Assembly (NCBI GenBank): GCA_030824405.1
Contig: JAVBXV010000447.1
Span: 1 to 36,232, forward strand
From: Anaerolineales bacterium
GTDB taxonomy: Bacteria > Chloroflexota > Anaerolineae > Anaerolineales > Villigracilaceae
Length of the DNA stretch: 36,232 bases
Direction of reading: 5' to 3'
Below are positions 21,416-29,837 of the stretch, one piece after another; the first letter of the stretch is position 1, and every line of letters begins with the position of its first letter. The position numbers and the translations under genes are program-made. The notes under the pieces were generated by a model. It saw nothing but the letters and a program-made list of their open reading frames with translations. It was not told the origin of the DNA and made no database searches.

Positions 21416-23242
21416 ATGGAATTCGGTGGTTATGCAAATCGGATCGGCTGGGTGGATCTTAGCGCTGGAAAAGTGGAATTCAAACCCATCGCAGAAGATG
21501 ATGCCCGCAAATATATTGGCGGACGCGGCCTCGGCGTAAAGTATGTTTTCGACAATGGCCCCAAAGTAGACGCCCTCTCCCCCGATAATATTTTGTGCTT
21601 TATGAACGGTCCCCTCACTGGCTCTGAAGCCAACATGAGCGGACGCATGGCAGTGGTGACAAAATCGCCTCTGACCGGAACCGTAACTGATTCTCACCAT
21701 GGGGGCTGGTCTGCCGCCCGATTACGCTGGGCTGGCTTCGACGGCCTCGTCTTCAAAGGCAAGGCAAAAAAACCAACCTATGTCTACATCCATGATGACA
21801 AGGTTGAGCTATTAGACGCCGCAGAAGTTTGGGGCAAAGGCGTTCACGACACCATTAAACATTTCAAGGAAAAATACGGCGAGAAAGACCTCACCGTCAT
21901 CACCATCGGCCCCGCAGGCGAGAACCTCGTCAAGTTTGCGTGCTGGCTGAACGAAGATGACCGCGCCTCTGGCCGCGGCGGCACAGGCTGTGTAGGCGGC
22001 TCCAAGAACCTGAAAGCCATCGTCATCAAGGCTGAGAAGAAGATCGTCAAAGCCAAGGATCGCGATAAATGGAAGGAAGCCCACAAAACAGCGCTGGCCC
22101 AGATCATGGACGAACGCGTGGTCACCTCCCCGCGCAAAGGCGGACTCTCCGTCTACGGCACGAACGTGCTGATGAACATGACCAACGTCATTGGCGGCCT
22201 GCCCTCCATGAACAGTAAATTCGCCACATACGAACATGCCGAAAAGATCAGCGGTGAATACGTCAACGACAACATTCTTGTGGATAACCCCACTTGTCAT
22301 GCCTGCCCAGTGGCTTGCAAGAAAGAAGTTGAGATCAAAGATGGACCCTACAAAGGTCTGCGCATGGAATCAGTTGAATACGAACCCGCCTGGTCTGTTG
22401 GCGCGAACTGCGGCAATGACGATATCCGCGTGGTCGCAAAGATGATCGACCTATGCAACGACTATGGCATGGACGCGATCGAGATCGGTCACCCACTCTC
22501 CATTTGGATGGAAGCCTCTGAAAGAGGATTCACCAATGGCGACGGCAAGATCAATTGGGGCGATGGCGCGCACATGGTTGAAATGGCACGCAAGATCGCC
22601 ATGCGCGAAGGCCTTGGCAACATCATGGCTGATGGCGCCGACCCAACCGCCAAACATTTTGGTCACCCCGAACTCGCCATGACCTGCAAAGGCCAGGGCA
22701 TGCCCGCGTATGATCCGCGCGGCATCAAAGGCATGGGTCTCGGCTATGCCACGTCCAACCGCGGCGCCTGCCATCTGCGCGGCTACACCCCCGCCGCAGA
22801 AGTGGTCGGTAACGTGCTCGGCCCCACCACCGTCACAGACCCGCTCGCATGGAAAGGCAAAGGCGAACTCGTCTTCATCTTCCAGAACGTCCACACCCTC
22901 ACCGATTGTTTGGATGTCTGCAAGTTTGCCACCTTCGCAGAATCAATGGATTCATTTGCCGCGCAATACGAAGCCATGACGGGCATCCCCGCCACCGCTG
23001 GCGACATGCTGAAAATTGGCGAACGCGTCTACAACCTCGAACGCCACATCAACAACCTCAACGGCTTCGGCGAAGGCTCAGACAAACTTCCCACACGCTT
23101 CCTCACCGAACCCTCACAGGGCGGCGGCAGCAAAGGCCAGGTCTGCGAACTCGACGACATGCTCGTCGAATACTACGCCAAACGCGGATGGGTCAACGGC
23201 GTTGTGCCAGAATCCAAGCTCAAAGAGTTGGAGATCATCTAA
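21416..23242 (+). CDS. Tungsten-type aldehyde ferredoxin oxidoreductase (AOR family)
   Basis: The protein is 608 residues from the ATG at 21416, which has AAGGAG seven bases upstream; an ATG 12 codons earlier has no such site. The N-terminal AOR domain contains the tungstopterin-binding GGRGLGVKYV and ADDARASG-like segments (NEDDRASGRGGTGCVGG). The [4Fe-4S] cluster cysteines are C294, C297 and C301 in CHACPVAC, and C502 in CLDVCKF. AOR enzymes oxidise aldehydes to acids and reduce ferredoxin, using a bis-tungstopterin cofactor in the cytoplasm. The gene faces two MoaD-like genes and a radical SAM maturase of the type found beside tungsten oxidoreductases, which supports tungsten use. The exact aldehyde substrate is unknown. 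Confidence 0.93.
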   Translation: MEFGGYANRIGWVDLSAGKVEFKPIAEDDARKYIGGRGLGVKYVFDNGPKVDALSPDNILCFMNGPLTGSEANMSGRMAVVTKSPLTGTVTDSHHGGWSAARLRWAGFDGLVFKGKAKKPTYVYIHDDKVELLDAAEVWGKGVHDTIKHFKEKYGEKDLTVITIGPAGENLVKFACWLNEDDRASGRGGTGCVGGSKNLKAIVIKAEKKIVKAKDRDKWKEAHKTALAQIMDERVVTSPRKGGLSVYGTNVLMNMTNVIGGLPSMNSKFATYEHAEKISGEYVNDNILVDNPTCHACPVACKKEVEIKDGPYKGLRMESVEYEPAWSVGANCGNDDIRVVAKMIDLCNDYGMDAIEIGHPLSIWMEASERGFTNGDGKINWGDGAHMVEMARKIAMREGLGNIMADGADPTAKHFGHPELAMTCKGQGMPAYDPRGIKGMGLGYATSNRGACHLRGYTPAAEVVGNVLGPTTVTDPLAWKGKGELVFIFQNVHTLTDCLDVCKFATFAESMDSFAAQYEAMTGIPATAGDMLKIGERVYNLERHINNLNGFGEGSDKLPTRFLTEPSQGGGSKGQVCELDDMLVEYYAKRGWVNGVVPESKLKELEII

Positions 23243-23301
23243 CCCGCGCTTCACCCTTAACTGAAATTTGATTCTGCTTCCCGAAACAGAATCTCCCCGA
23301 A

Positions 23302-23339
23302 AACAAAAGCAGGGCGACGTGAGTCGCCCTGCTTTTGTT
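23302..23339 (+). terminator. Terminator after the AOR gene
   Basis: A stem of about 16 bases (AACAAAAGCAGGGCGA with TCGCCCTGCTTTTGTT) has a 6-base loop and lies about 60 bases after the AOR stop. Confidence 0.85.
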
Positions 23340-23390
23340 AAACGACCCCGTGGGTGAAATTATTATAGACTCAAAAGGTTCTGAAAATAA

Positions 23391-23430
23391 TCCCGAAGGG
23401 ATGACATAGAACTATGTCATCCCTTCGGGA
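23391..23430. repeat. Perfect palindrome before the MoaD-like stop
   Basis: Two 18-base arms (TCCCGAAGGGATGACATA and its exact complement) have a 4-base loop. It lies eight bases from the stop at 23438 and may end minus-strand transcription, but it lacks a T run. It resembles a dispersed REP-like repeat. Confidence 0.75.
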
Positions 23431-23437
23431 CTCATGT

Positions 23438-23716
23438 CTACCCGCCACCGACGGCAGGGAACACATTAACCGTATCACCCTGCATGATCTTTGTTGCAAA
23501 TTTATCGTCTGTGAATTGCACATCACGCCCGTTGATAAAAAAGTGGACGTGTCCGTACATTTCTCCGTGTTCGTTGAGCAATTCTTTTTTCATCAATGGA
23601 AATCTTGTGATGATGGTATCCAACAACGCCTGGGCGGTGACGCCGTGCTCCACGTCGAATTCAACTGTTTTTCCGCCAGCAATGTCGCGCAGAGTTGCAA
23701 AGAAATTTACTTTCAT
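23438..23716 (-). CDS. MoaD/ThiS family small sulfur carrier (C-terminal Gly-Gly)
   Basis: This 92-residue beta-grasp protein (MKVNFFATLRDIAGGKTVEF, HVHFFINGRDVQ) ends in FPAVGGG. The terminal Gly-Gly is the site that is adenylated and thiocarboxylated, so it can donate sulfur in pterin cofactor synthesis. AGGAG precedes the ATG by seven bases. It lies three bases after a second MoaD-like gene and faces the AOR gene, so a role in making tungstopterin for AOR is likely. Other ubiquitin-like modifier roles are possible. Confidence 0.88.
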   Translation of the reverse strand: MKVNFFATLRDIAGGKTVEFDVEHGVTAQALLDTIITRFPLMKKELLNEHGEMYGHVHFFINGRDVQFTDDKFATKIMQGDTVNVFPAVGGG

Positions 23717-23719
23717 CGG

Positions 23720-24046
23720 TCACTCCTGTTTACCAGAATTGGGCTCGCGCAAAACTTCTACATTCATCCGTCCGCTGGAGATGGGAGAAAAAAAACTGAC
23801 GATAGAATCAGGCTTGAGGGGGCTGTCAATTCCCGCCGCGGTCAGACGCGGGTTTCTTCCATCCACATAGACAGGCACATCGGGACGCAGATCGCCGTTT
23901 TCTTCCAGCAAATAAATTTTAGCGACGGGAAATAATTCGATCAGACAATCCACCAACTTGCGAAATGAATTCACATCTTTATCAGAGATCTCCAACAAAG
24001 ATGTTCCAATTATTGTGCGCATGTTGGCATAAAAACGTACTTGCAT
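23720..24046 (-). CDS. MoaD/ThiS-like beta-grasp protein without terminal Gly-Gly
   Basis: This 108-residue protein has MoaD-like strands: MQVRFYANMRTIIG, FRKLVDCLIELFP, RPDVPVYVDGRNPR and DSIVSFFSPISSG. Where an active MoaD would end FPPVAGG, this one reads FFSPISSGR and continues for 17 more residues (MNVEVLREPNSGKQE). It therefore cannot be activated without processing, or it has a structural or regulatory role. The start at 24046 lacks a clear ribosome site. It sits 42 bases after the radical SAM gene and three before the canonical MoaD-like gene, so all three are probably one operon. Confidence 0.8.
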   Translation of the reverse strand: MQVRFYANMRTIIGTSLLEISDKDVNSFRKLVDCLIELFPVAKIYLLEENGDLRPDVPVYVDGRNPRLTAAGIDSPLKPDSIVSFFSPISSGRMNVEVLREPNSGKQE

Positions 24047-24088
24047 ACTGGCAGTATATCAAAAAATCTTTTTAGCGTTACACAAAAC

Positions 24089-25357
24089 TTACGGGCACTG
24101 AATAATTCCCTGCGCCCAAAGACAGCCGCCGCAGACGGGGGCAATGTCGTTGCCGAGGCAATCTTCTTCGTTGGTTTCGGAAAGATCACAGCCGCCGCAG
24201 AAGGTGCAGGGAGCGAAAATAAAATTATGCAGGCGTTCGCGATAGGCAAGGTATTCGGGGTTGAGCCAGATCTCTTCCAATGAATTTTCGCGCACATTGC
24301 CAATGATGTGTTTCTTTGAAATGCGCGGCTTGTCGTGCAGGTAACTGGTGTGCGTGTGCATCAACGGCCAGCAGGGACTGACCTCCCCCGTCCACGCAAT
24401 GGACATGGTGCCGCTTTCGACGAAGTTGCAGACATCATTTGCGCCGCCCCAGTTGTTGCCCGCAAAACTGACGTTGCATCCGCTGTTGAAGGCTTCGGTG
24501 AGCGCGGCTTGGGTGTCTTCGTTGAAGTCCATTTTGGGGAGGCTGAGTTTTGGTAAAACAGGCGAGGGCAGATAGGCGATGTTACGCATGGTGCGCATGT
24601 ACAGACGGTCTGCCTGCATTTCAGGTGTGGCGGGTTGAACGTTACTAACGGAGAAATAGCGCGCGCCAAATGTATGTCCCAGTTTGATGATCTTGGGCAG
24701 GTCGTTGATGTTGCGCTTCATGGCAACGAACGCCACGCCGATCTCTGGCTTGGGGAAATGTCCACCGCCGCGCATTTTGAAGAGACGGCGCAAATTTTCA
24801 AGGATGAGGGGAAGTTCCGCTCCGAGGCGTACATCTGCAAAGCTTTCGGGAGTACCGCCATCCAAAGAGACCCAGAGCACGTCGAGGCCTGCGTCAATGA
24901 GTTCGCGCGATTTTTTTTCAGTGAGAATTGTGCCGTTGGTAATTAGCTCAACTTTTACGCCAAGTTCCTTGATGCGCCGAATCCATTCGATGGTTTTCTG
25001 ATGAAAGAGCGGTTCGCCGATGCCGCCAAAATACACGCTGGGGATCGGGTCCATTTGCTTCAAGCCATTGAAGATACTTTCAAAAGTTTCTTCGGTCATA
25101 CGGCCAATTGGCTGCTCCCACGCGTTGCGGAAGCAGGTGATGCAATCGAGGTTACAGGCAACCGTTGGTTCGATGTAAATTTTTGTGAGATGGGTAATGG
25201 GCCGATGCATGCGGACAAAGTTGGTGCCTTCGTCGAGGCGAACTTTGGAGCCAGGAAGCAGCCCGTATTGCTGGGCAACTTCAGGCGGAAGAATGAGGCG
25301 TCCGTTCTCGTCCACTTCTGCCCAGGCGGTTGTAGATTTTGTCGATATGACTGTCAT
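24089..25357 (-). CDS. Radical SAM maturase of the tungsten-oxidoreductase-associated type, with AbrB-like N-terminus and SPASM-like C-terminus
   Basis: In this 422-residue protein, residues about 10-50 look like an AbrB/SpoVT swapped-hairpin domain (AWAEVDENGRLILPPEVAQQYG). The radical SAM core has the CX3CX2C cluster at C68, C72 and C75 (ACNLDCITC) and the GGE-like GGIGEPLFH. The C-terminus is Cys-rich (SPCWPLMHT, CTFCGGC, CLGNDIAPVCGGC) as in SPASM domains with auxiliary [4Fe-4S] clusters. This domain order and the neighbouring AOR gene fit the tungsten cofactor oxidoreductase radical SAM maturase family, whose exact product is not established. AAGGAG lies seven bases before the ATG. Two MoaD-like genes follow on the same strand. 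Confidence 0.88.
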   Translation of the reverse strand: MTVISTKSTTAWAEVDENGRLILPPEVAQQYGLLPGSKVRLDEGTNFVRMHRPITHLTKIYIEPTVACNLDCITCFRNAWEQPIGRMTEETFESIFNGLKQMDPIPSVYFGGIGEPLFHQKTIEWIRRIKELGVKVELITNGTILTEKKSRELIDAGLDVLWVSLDGGTPESFADVRLGAELPLILENLRRLFKMRGGGHFPKPEIGVAFVAMKRNINDLPKIIKLGHTFGARYFSVSNVQPATPEMQADRLYMRTMRNIAYLPSPVLPKLSLPKMDFNEDTQAALTEAFNSGCNVSFAGNNWGGANDVCNFVESGTMSIAWTGEVSPCWPLMHTHTSYLHDKPRISKKHIIGNVRENSLEEIWLNPEYLAYRERLHNFIFAPCTFCGGCDLSETNEEDCLGNDIAPVCGGCLWAQGIIQCP

Positions 25358-25447
25358 CGAAATCTCCTTACAAACAAATCAATTACCACCAATCATATCC
25401 ATTTTCAAAAAAATTTCATGTAACAAAAGTTACAAATCATTCATTAC

Positions 25448-25479
25448 AAAAAAGAGGCTGCAATTGCAGCCTCTTTTTT
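25448..25479 (-). terminator. Terminator of the branched-chain amino acid operon
   Basis: A 16-base perfect palindrome (AAAAAAGAGGCTGCAA and its complement) lies six bases past the ilvE stop, with the T run on the minus strand. The remaining gap up to 25358 contains the radical SAM leader and no gene. Confidence 0.9.
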
Positions 25480-25485
25480 GATGAT

Positions 25486-26406
25486 CTATCCTACGTAATC
25501 ACACCATTCTTCATATTTTTTGATCTTGCCGCGGATCGCATCGTGATACACGGTTTGGATCTCGCGCGTGATCTTGCCTGATTTGCCGTCACCGATCTTG
25601 CGGAAATCGATCTCGCTCAAGCCGATACATTCAGCAGCAGTTCCGCAGACGAAGACTTCATCTGCAATGTAAAGCTGGTCGCGGGAAATTGGCTGTTCCA
25701 AAATCTTGTATCCCAGGTCCTGCGCAATCGTATGAATCGAATGGCGCGTAATGCCTTCGAGCACGGGCGCAGTGGACGGGGTGATGATCTTGCCGTGACG
25801 GATCACGAAAAGATTCTCGCCTGTGCATTCGGCGATATATCCCTGCGGGTCGAGCATGATCGCTTCTTCAAAACCCAAACGCTGTGATTCAGTTTTGGCA
25901 AGAATGCTGTTGGCATAGTTGCCTGAGATCTTTGCCTTGGTCATACTTACATTTACATGATGGCGCGTAAACGATGAAATATTGGCGCGAATGCCTTTTG
26001 CCAACGCTTCTTCACCGAGATAATTGCCCCATTCCCAGGCGGCGATCGCGAGGCTGGGCTTGCCGCTATCCACGTTCAAATTCCAGCCGCCGCCATCCAA
26101 ATACAAAAGCGGACGAATGTAGCAGTCCTTGAATTCATTGACGCGCACGGTATCTTTTACCGCTGTGCAAATTTCGTCCACTGTCCACGGGAATTCGCGG
26201 AAACCCAAGACACGCGCCGAGTCAAATAGTCGTTCAATATGTTCCCGCAAACGAAAGACCGCGGGGCCTTTGTCGGTGTTGTATGCGCGAATGCCTTCGA
26301 ACACAGCCGCGCCATAATGCAGTGCGGGAGTTAGAAAATGCAGTGTCGCTTTTTCGAATGGCAGCATCTCGCCATTCATCCAAATAAATTTTGATTCCAT
26401 GCCCAT
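25486..26406 (-). CDS. ilvE: Branched-chain amino acid aminotransferase
   Basis: This 306-residue fold-type IV PLP enzyme catalyses the last step to valine, leucine and isoleucine. The PLP lysine is K159 in TKAKISGNYANS, equal in number to the E. coli enzyme. The substrate and phosphate regions LHYGAAVFEGIRAY, YIAECTGENLFV, LEGITRHSI and VFVCGTAAE are intact. I set the start at the ATG at 26406, which has AAGGAG eight bases upstream; the 16 codons before it run through a GC-rich hairpin and are not family-like. It is the last gene of the operon, 53 bases after leuB, and is followed by a strong terminator. Confidence 0.96.
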   Translation of the reverse strand: MGMESKFIWMNGEMLPFEKATLHFLTPALHYGAAVFEGIRAYNTDKGPAVFRLREHIERLFDSARVLGFREFPWTVDEICTAVKDTVRVNEFKDCYIRPLLYLDGGGWNLNVDSGKPSLAIAAWEWGNYLGEEALAKGIRANISSFTRHHVNVSMTKAKISGNYANSILAKTESQRLGFEEAIMLDPQGYIAECTGENLFVIRHGKIITPSTAPVLEGITRHSIHTIAQDLGYKILEQPISRDQLYIADEVFVCGTAAECIGLSEIDFRKIGDGKSGKITREIQTVYHDAIRGKIKKYEEWCDYVG

Positions 26407-26430
26407 AATAATTTCTCCTTTTGGTTTTAT

Positions 26431-26454
26431 GTGGGCGGGGAAACCCCGCCCCAC
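26431..26454. repeat. GC-rich hairpin between leuB and ilvE
   Basis: GTGGGCGGGG pairs with CCCCGCCCCAC (one-base bulge) around an AAA loop. Its position just before the ilvE ribosome site suggests RNA processing or mRNA stability rather than termination, as there is no T run. It may belong to a dispersed repeat. Confidence 0.6.
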
Positions 26455-26459
26455 CGTAA

Positions 26460-27518
26460 TTACATTCTCTTGATAATTTCATCCGCCATCTGACGGGTCG
26501 TCAACTTGCCGCCAATATCAGCCGTGCGTGCGCCTTCGGTGATGGTTTCATCTACAGCTTTTTCGATCGCGGCGGCTTCGGCTTCCAACTTCAATGAATG
26601 ACGCAGTAACATAGCCGTTGAAAGAATCGTACCTGTTGGATTTGCGATTCCCTTGCCTGCAATATCTGGTGCGGATCCGTGAATCGGTTCATACAACCCG
26701 ACGCCTGATTCACCCAAACTGGCAGAAGGCAACATCCCCATCGATCCTGCCAAAACCGATGCCTCGTCCGTGAGAATGTCGCCGAACATATTCTCAGTGA
26801 CGACCACATCCATCCACGCGGGACCAGTTATCAGCCGCATGGAAGCGGTATCCACCAGCATGTGATCGAGCGCCACGTCAGGATTCTCCGCACCAACCTT
26901 GGTTGCGATCTGACGCCACAAACGCGACGACTCTAACACGTTGGCTTTATCTACGGAAGTCACTTTTTTCTTGCGGCCTTTCGCCAATGTGAATGCAAGT
27001 TCCATCACACGGCGAATTTCATAATCGTAATATTCAAGCGTATCGACTGCACGCTCGCGGCCGTCTTTGATATCACGTCCCTTGGGCCAGCCGAAATACA
27101 AACCGCCTGTCAGCTCGCGCACCACGAGAATATCCACGCCCTGTAATTTTTCAGGCTTAAGCGGTGACCATTCCATCAACGCAGGGTGTACTTTGACAGG
27201 GCGCAGATTCGCAAACACGCCGAGACCTTTGCGCAACGCGAGCAGTCCGCGCTCGGGGCGGTCTTTGGCGGCGGGATCATCCCATTTGGGGCCGCCCACC
27301 GCACCCAGCAAAACCGCATCCGCTGATTGACAATCCGCGAGGGTTTCATCGGTGAGTGATGATCCATATTTATCGATCGAACAGCCGCCCATCAAACGTT
27401 CTTTGTATTCGACGGTGTGATTATATTTACTGGCAATGAAATCCAGCACGCGCACAGCTTCGCCAACCACTTCAGGTCCGATGCCGTCGCCAGGGAGGAG
27501 GGTTATGTTTGCTTTCAT
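26460..27518 (-). CDS. leuB: 3-isopropylmalate dehydrogenase
   Basis: This 352-residue enzyme oxidatively decarboxylates 3-isopropylmalate with NAD+ in leucine synthesis, and can act on methylmalate from the citramalate route. It has [12 protein letters not shown] at the start, the substrate Arg residues in LRPVKVHP and [12 protein letters not shown], the Lys/Asp metal site [14 protein letters not shown] and DTASMRLI, and the NAD-binding [18 protein letters not shown]. The ATG at 27518 ([12 protein letters not shown]) has AAGGA seven bases upstream. The frame remains open for 38 further codons only because palindromic repeat A copy 2 has no stop. Confidence 0.96.
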   Translation of the reverse strand: MKANITLLPGDGIGPEVVGEAVRVLDFIASKYNHTVEYKERLMGGCSIDKYGSSLTDETLADCQSADAVLLGAVGGPKWDDPAAKDRPERGLLALRKGLGVFANLRPVKVHPALMEWSPLKPEKLQGVDILVVRELTGGLYFGWPKGRDIKDGRERAVDTLEYYDYEIRRVMELAFTLAKGRKKKVTSVDKANVLESSRLWRQIATKVGAENPDVALDHMLVDTASMRLITGPAWMDVVVTENMFGDILTDEASVLAGSMGMLPSASLGESGVGLYEPIHGSAPDIAGKGIANPTGTILSTAMLLRHSLKLEAEAAAIEKAVDETITEGARTADIGGKLTTRQMADEIIKRM

Positions 27519-27536
27519 GAATAATTCCTTTTTCAT

Positions 27537-27632
27537 ATGTCGTTGCGAGGGCGCTCTTGTCCTTTGCCCGAAGCAATCCCCAATTATCAGGAAATTGCTT
27601 CGTCGGGGAGAGCACCCTCCTCGCAACGACAT
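27537..27632. repeat. Palindromic repeat family A, copy 2 (cimA-leuB gap)
   Basis: It runs ATGTCGTTGCGAGGGCGCTC to CACCCTCCTCGCAACGACAT, with inner arms CCCGAAGCAATC and ATTGCTTCGTCGGG. This is the most complete copy and can fold into one long hairpin. Read toward leuB it is open and begins MSLRGG. Confidence 0.88.
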
Positions 27633-27641
27633 GGATTTAAT

Positions 27642-29204
27642 TTAGTGCGCCACCATCAGCCCATATTCCATTGAATCGGCCAGCGCACGCCATGAGGCTT
27701 CAATGATATTGGTACTTGCGCCGACGGTACTCCAGCGGCTGGTGTCATTGCGCGTGTCGATCAATACGCGCGTGATGGCTTCGGTGCCGTGATCTGAATC
27801 CAGAATGCGGACTTTGTAATCAGACAGATGAAATTTTGCAACTTGCGGATAATAACTCACCAGCGCTTTTCGTAACGCATTGTCCATCGCGTTGACGGGG
27901 CCATTACCATCGGCGGCAGTGTGAAACAACTCGCCTTTCACTTTTACTTTCACAGTCGCTTCGGCAAAGATACCACGCCCCTGACGATGCTCCACGTTGA
28001 CTGAAAAATCGATCAACTCAAAGGGCGCTTTGTAGCCGTATTCCTGACGTTTCAACATCATGGTCACTGAGGCTTCGGCGGCTTCGAAAGAGAATCCGCG
28101 CGACTCAAGTTCCTTGATGTCATTCAGCACACCAACGACTTCTTCGCCTTCCACTTCCACGCCGTGTTCTTCGGCTTTGCTTAATAAGTTGCCGCGTCCT
28201 GAAAGGTCAGAGACAACCACGCGCATTTTGTTGCCGATCTTCTCTGGTTCAATGTGTTGATACGATTGCGGTGAACGTCTCATCGCGGCAACGTGTACGC
28301 CACCTTTATGCGCGAAAGCAGATTTGCCCACGAACGGCAAATGTTCATCGGGAGTGATGTTCGCAACTTCTACAACAAAATGAGACAGGTCATATAAATG
28401 CTCAAGTTTTCCTGCGGGCAGACATTGATAACCCATTTTCAACTCAAGGTCTGAAATGATTGAGCACAGGTTGGCATTACCGCAACGCTCCCCCACGCCG
28501 TTGATCGTGCCCTGCACTTGAATTGCGCCTTCACGCACCGCCATCAACGAATTGACCACGGCACATTCGCCGTCGTTATGCGTGTGGATGCCGAATGGAT
28601 GATCGAGCGCGGGCTTTAATGCGCGGATAATCTGCTCCACTTCCCAGGGCAATGTGCCGCCGTTGGTATCGCATAGCACAACTGTCTCCGCACCGCCGCG
28701 GACTGCGGCCTTTAATGTTTCGAGCGCGTAGGACGAATCCGCTTTGTAGCCGTCGAAAAAATGTTCGGCGTCATAAATCACACGCTTGCCATTGGCTTTG
28801 AGATAGGCAACTGATTGTTCGATGATGCGCAGATTGTCATCGTTGGTGGTCAGCAAAACTTCCTTGACGTGCAGAGTCCACGTTTTGCCGAAGATAGTGC
28901 AGACGGGCGTATTGGAATCAAGCAAGGCTTTGATATTGGCATCATCTTCAGGCCCGCCTTTGACGCGGCAAGTGGAGCCGAACGCAGTAATCAGCGCATT
29001 CTTCCATTGCATGTCGCGGGCGCGCTCGAAGAACTCAACATCTTTCGGGTTTGAGCCAGGCCAGCCGCCTTCGATGAAGGCCACGCCGATGTCATCGAGT
29101 TTTTGCGCGATGCGGATCTTGTCATTGCTCGAAAGTGTAAAGCCTTCAGACTGTGTGCCGTCGCGCAGGGTGGTGTCGTAGATTTGTATTCTTGGTAGGG
29201 TCAT
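27642..29204 (-). CDS. cimA: (R)-citramalate synthase
   Basis: This 520-residue member of the alpha-IPM synthase group condenses pyruvate with acetyl-CoA to (R)-citramalate, giving a threonine-independent entry to isoleucine. The catalytic barrel starts RIQIYDTTLRDGTQSEGF, with the Arg/Asp metal-proton set, and shows AFIEGGWPGSNPKD (the citramalate-type GGWPGSNP), LCDTNGGTLPWEV and the metal site GIHTHNDGECAVVNS. The C-terminal LeuA-type regulatory domain (about 395-510) includes the EALLID-region equivalent TEAITRVLIDTRND. These motifs separate it from the true leuA in the same operon. AAAGG precedes the ATG. The product feeds LeuCD and LeuB encoded beside it. Confidence 0.94.
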   Translation of the reverse strand: MTLPRIQIYDTTLRDGTQSEGFTLSSNDKIRIAQKLDDIGVAFIEGGWPGSNPKDVEFFERARDMQWKNALITAFGSTCRVKGGPEDDANIKALLDSNTPVCTIFGKTWTLHVKEVLLTTNDDNLRIIEQSVAYLKANGKRVIYDAEHFFDGYKADSSYALETLKAAVRGGAETVVLCDTNGGTLPWEVEQIIRALKPALDHPFGIHTHNDGECAVVNSLMAVREGAIQVQGTINGVGERCGNANLCSIISDLELKMGYQCLPAGKLEHLYDLSHFVVEVANITPDEHLPFVGKSAFAHKGGVHVAAMRRSPQSYQHIEPEKIGNKMRVVVSDLSGRGNLLSKAEEHGVEVEGEEVVGVLNDIKELESRGFSFEAAEASVTMMLKRQEYGYKAPFELIDFSVNVEHRQGRGIFAEATVKVKVKGELFHTAADGNGPVNAMDNALRKALVSYYPQVAKFHLSDYKVRILDSDHGTEAITRVLIDTRNDTSRWSTVGASTNIIEASWRALADSMEYGLMVAH

Positions 29205-29249
29205 GTGGTGCCTTTTGGTAATTGGTACATGGTAATTACCAGTTACTAA
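29205..29249. repeat. Word repeat in the leuD-cimA gap
   Basis: GGTAATT appears twice and pairs with AATTACC/CTAATTAC words around GGTACATGG. It is a short imperfect palindrome of the dispersed-word type and spans the whole 45-base gap apart from the cimA ribosome site. Confidence 0.5.
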
Positions 29250-29831
29250 TTACGCTCTTGCTTCGTATGCCGCGATATCTTTTTCAAAGCCGAGGATGTA
29301 GCCGAGTTCGTCCACGCCGTTTAGCAGGCAAGTTTTATTGAATGGGTCGATCGGGAAGGTGACGGAGCCACCAGGGAAAGATAATGTCTGTGTCGCCAGA
29401 TCAACTGTCAGTTCGGTGCGAGGCGCTTCTTCCACAAGTTCGAAAAGCATCTTGTGAGTCGCATCATCCACGATGATGGGGATTAATCCATTCTTCAAAG
29501 AGTTGTTGCGGAAGATGTCTGCGAAGGATGTTGAGATGACAGCGCGGAAGCCGTAACTGGTGAGCGCCCACGGGGCATGTTCGCGGCTCGAACCGCACCC
29601 GAAGTTGTCACCTGCCAAAAGAATTTGACAGCCAGCTGATTCAGGTTTGTTGATGATGAAATCTGGTTTGATCGATTTGTCATCGTTATAGCGCCAGTTG
29701 AAAAAAAGCGCGTCGGCGAGATTGTTCTTGTCGGTGACTTTCAAGAACTGCGCGGGGATGATCTGATCCGTGTCAATATCATTGACAGGCAGAGGCATAA
29801 CGCGCGAGGTGAGTGTTGTAAAATTTGCCAT
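29250..29831 (-). CDS. leuD: 3-isopropylmalate dehydratase small subunit
   Basis: This 193-residue swivel domain of isopropylmalate isomerase has PLPVNDIDTDQIIPAQFLK at the start, the substrate loop GDNFGCGSSREHAPWAL and the segment FADIFRNNSLKNGLIPI. It pairs with LeuC, whose gene ends only six bases upstream. The complex isomerises 2-isopropylmalate to 3-isopropylmalate, and citramalate to methylmalate. At 193 residues it is of the bacterial LeuD1 size. AGGA lies before the ATG. Confidence 0.96.
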   Translation of the reverse strand: MANFTTLTSRVMPLPVNDIDTDQIIPAQFLKVTDKNNLADALFFNWRYNDDKSIKPDFIINKPESAGCQILLAGDNFGCGSSREHAPWALTSYGFRAVISTSFADIFRNNSLKNGLIPIIVDDATHKMLFELVEEAPRTELTVDLATQTLSFPGGSVTFPIDPFNKTCLLNGVDELGYILGFEKDIAAYEARA

Positions 29832-29837
29832 GATTCT

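Noticed and set aside
27519-27632. Longer leuB start beginning MSLRGG, and similar long starts for ilvN, leuC and the epimerase
   Set aside because: The extra codons lie in palindromic or hairpin repeats, lack ribosome sites and do not match the families. Internal ATGs match the family N-termini; those of leuB and ilvN also have good Shine-Dalgarno sequences.
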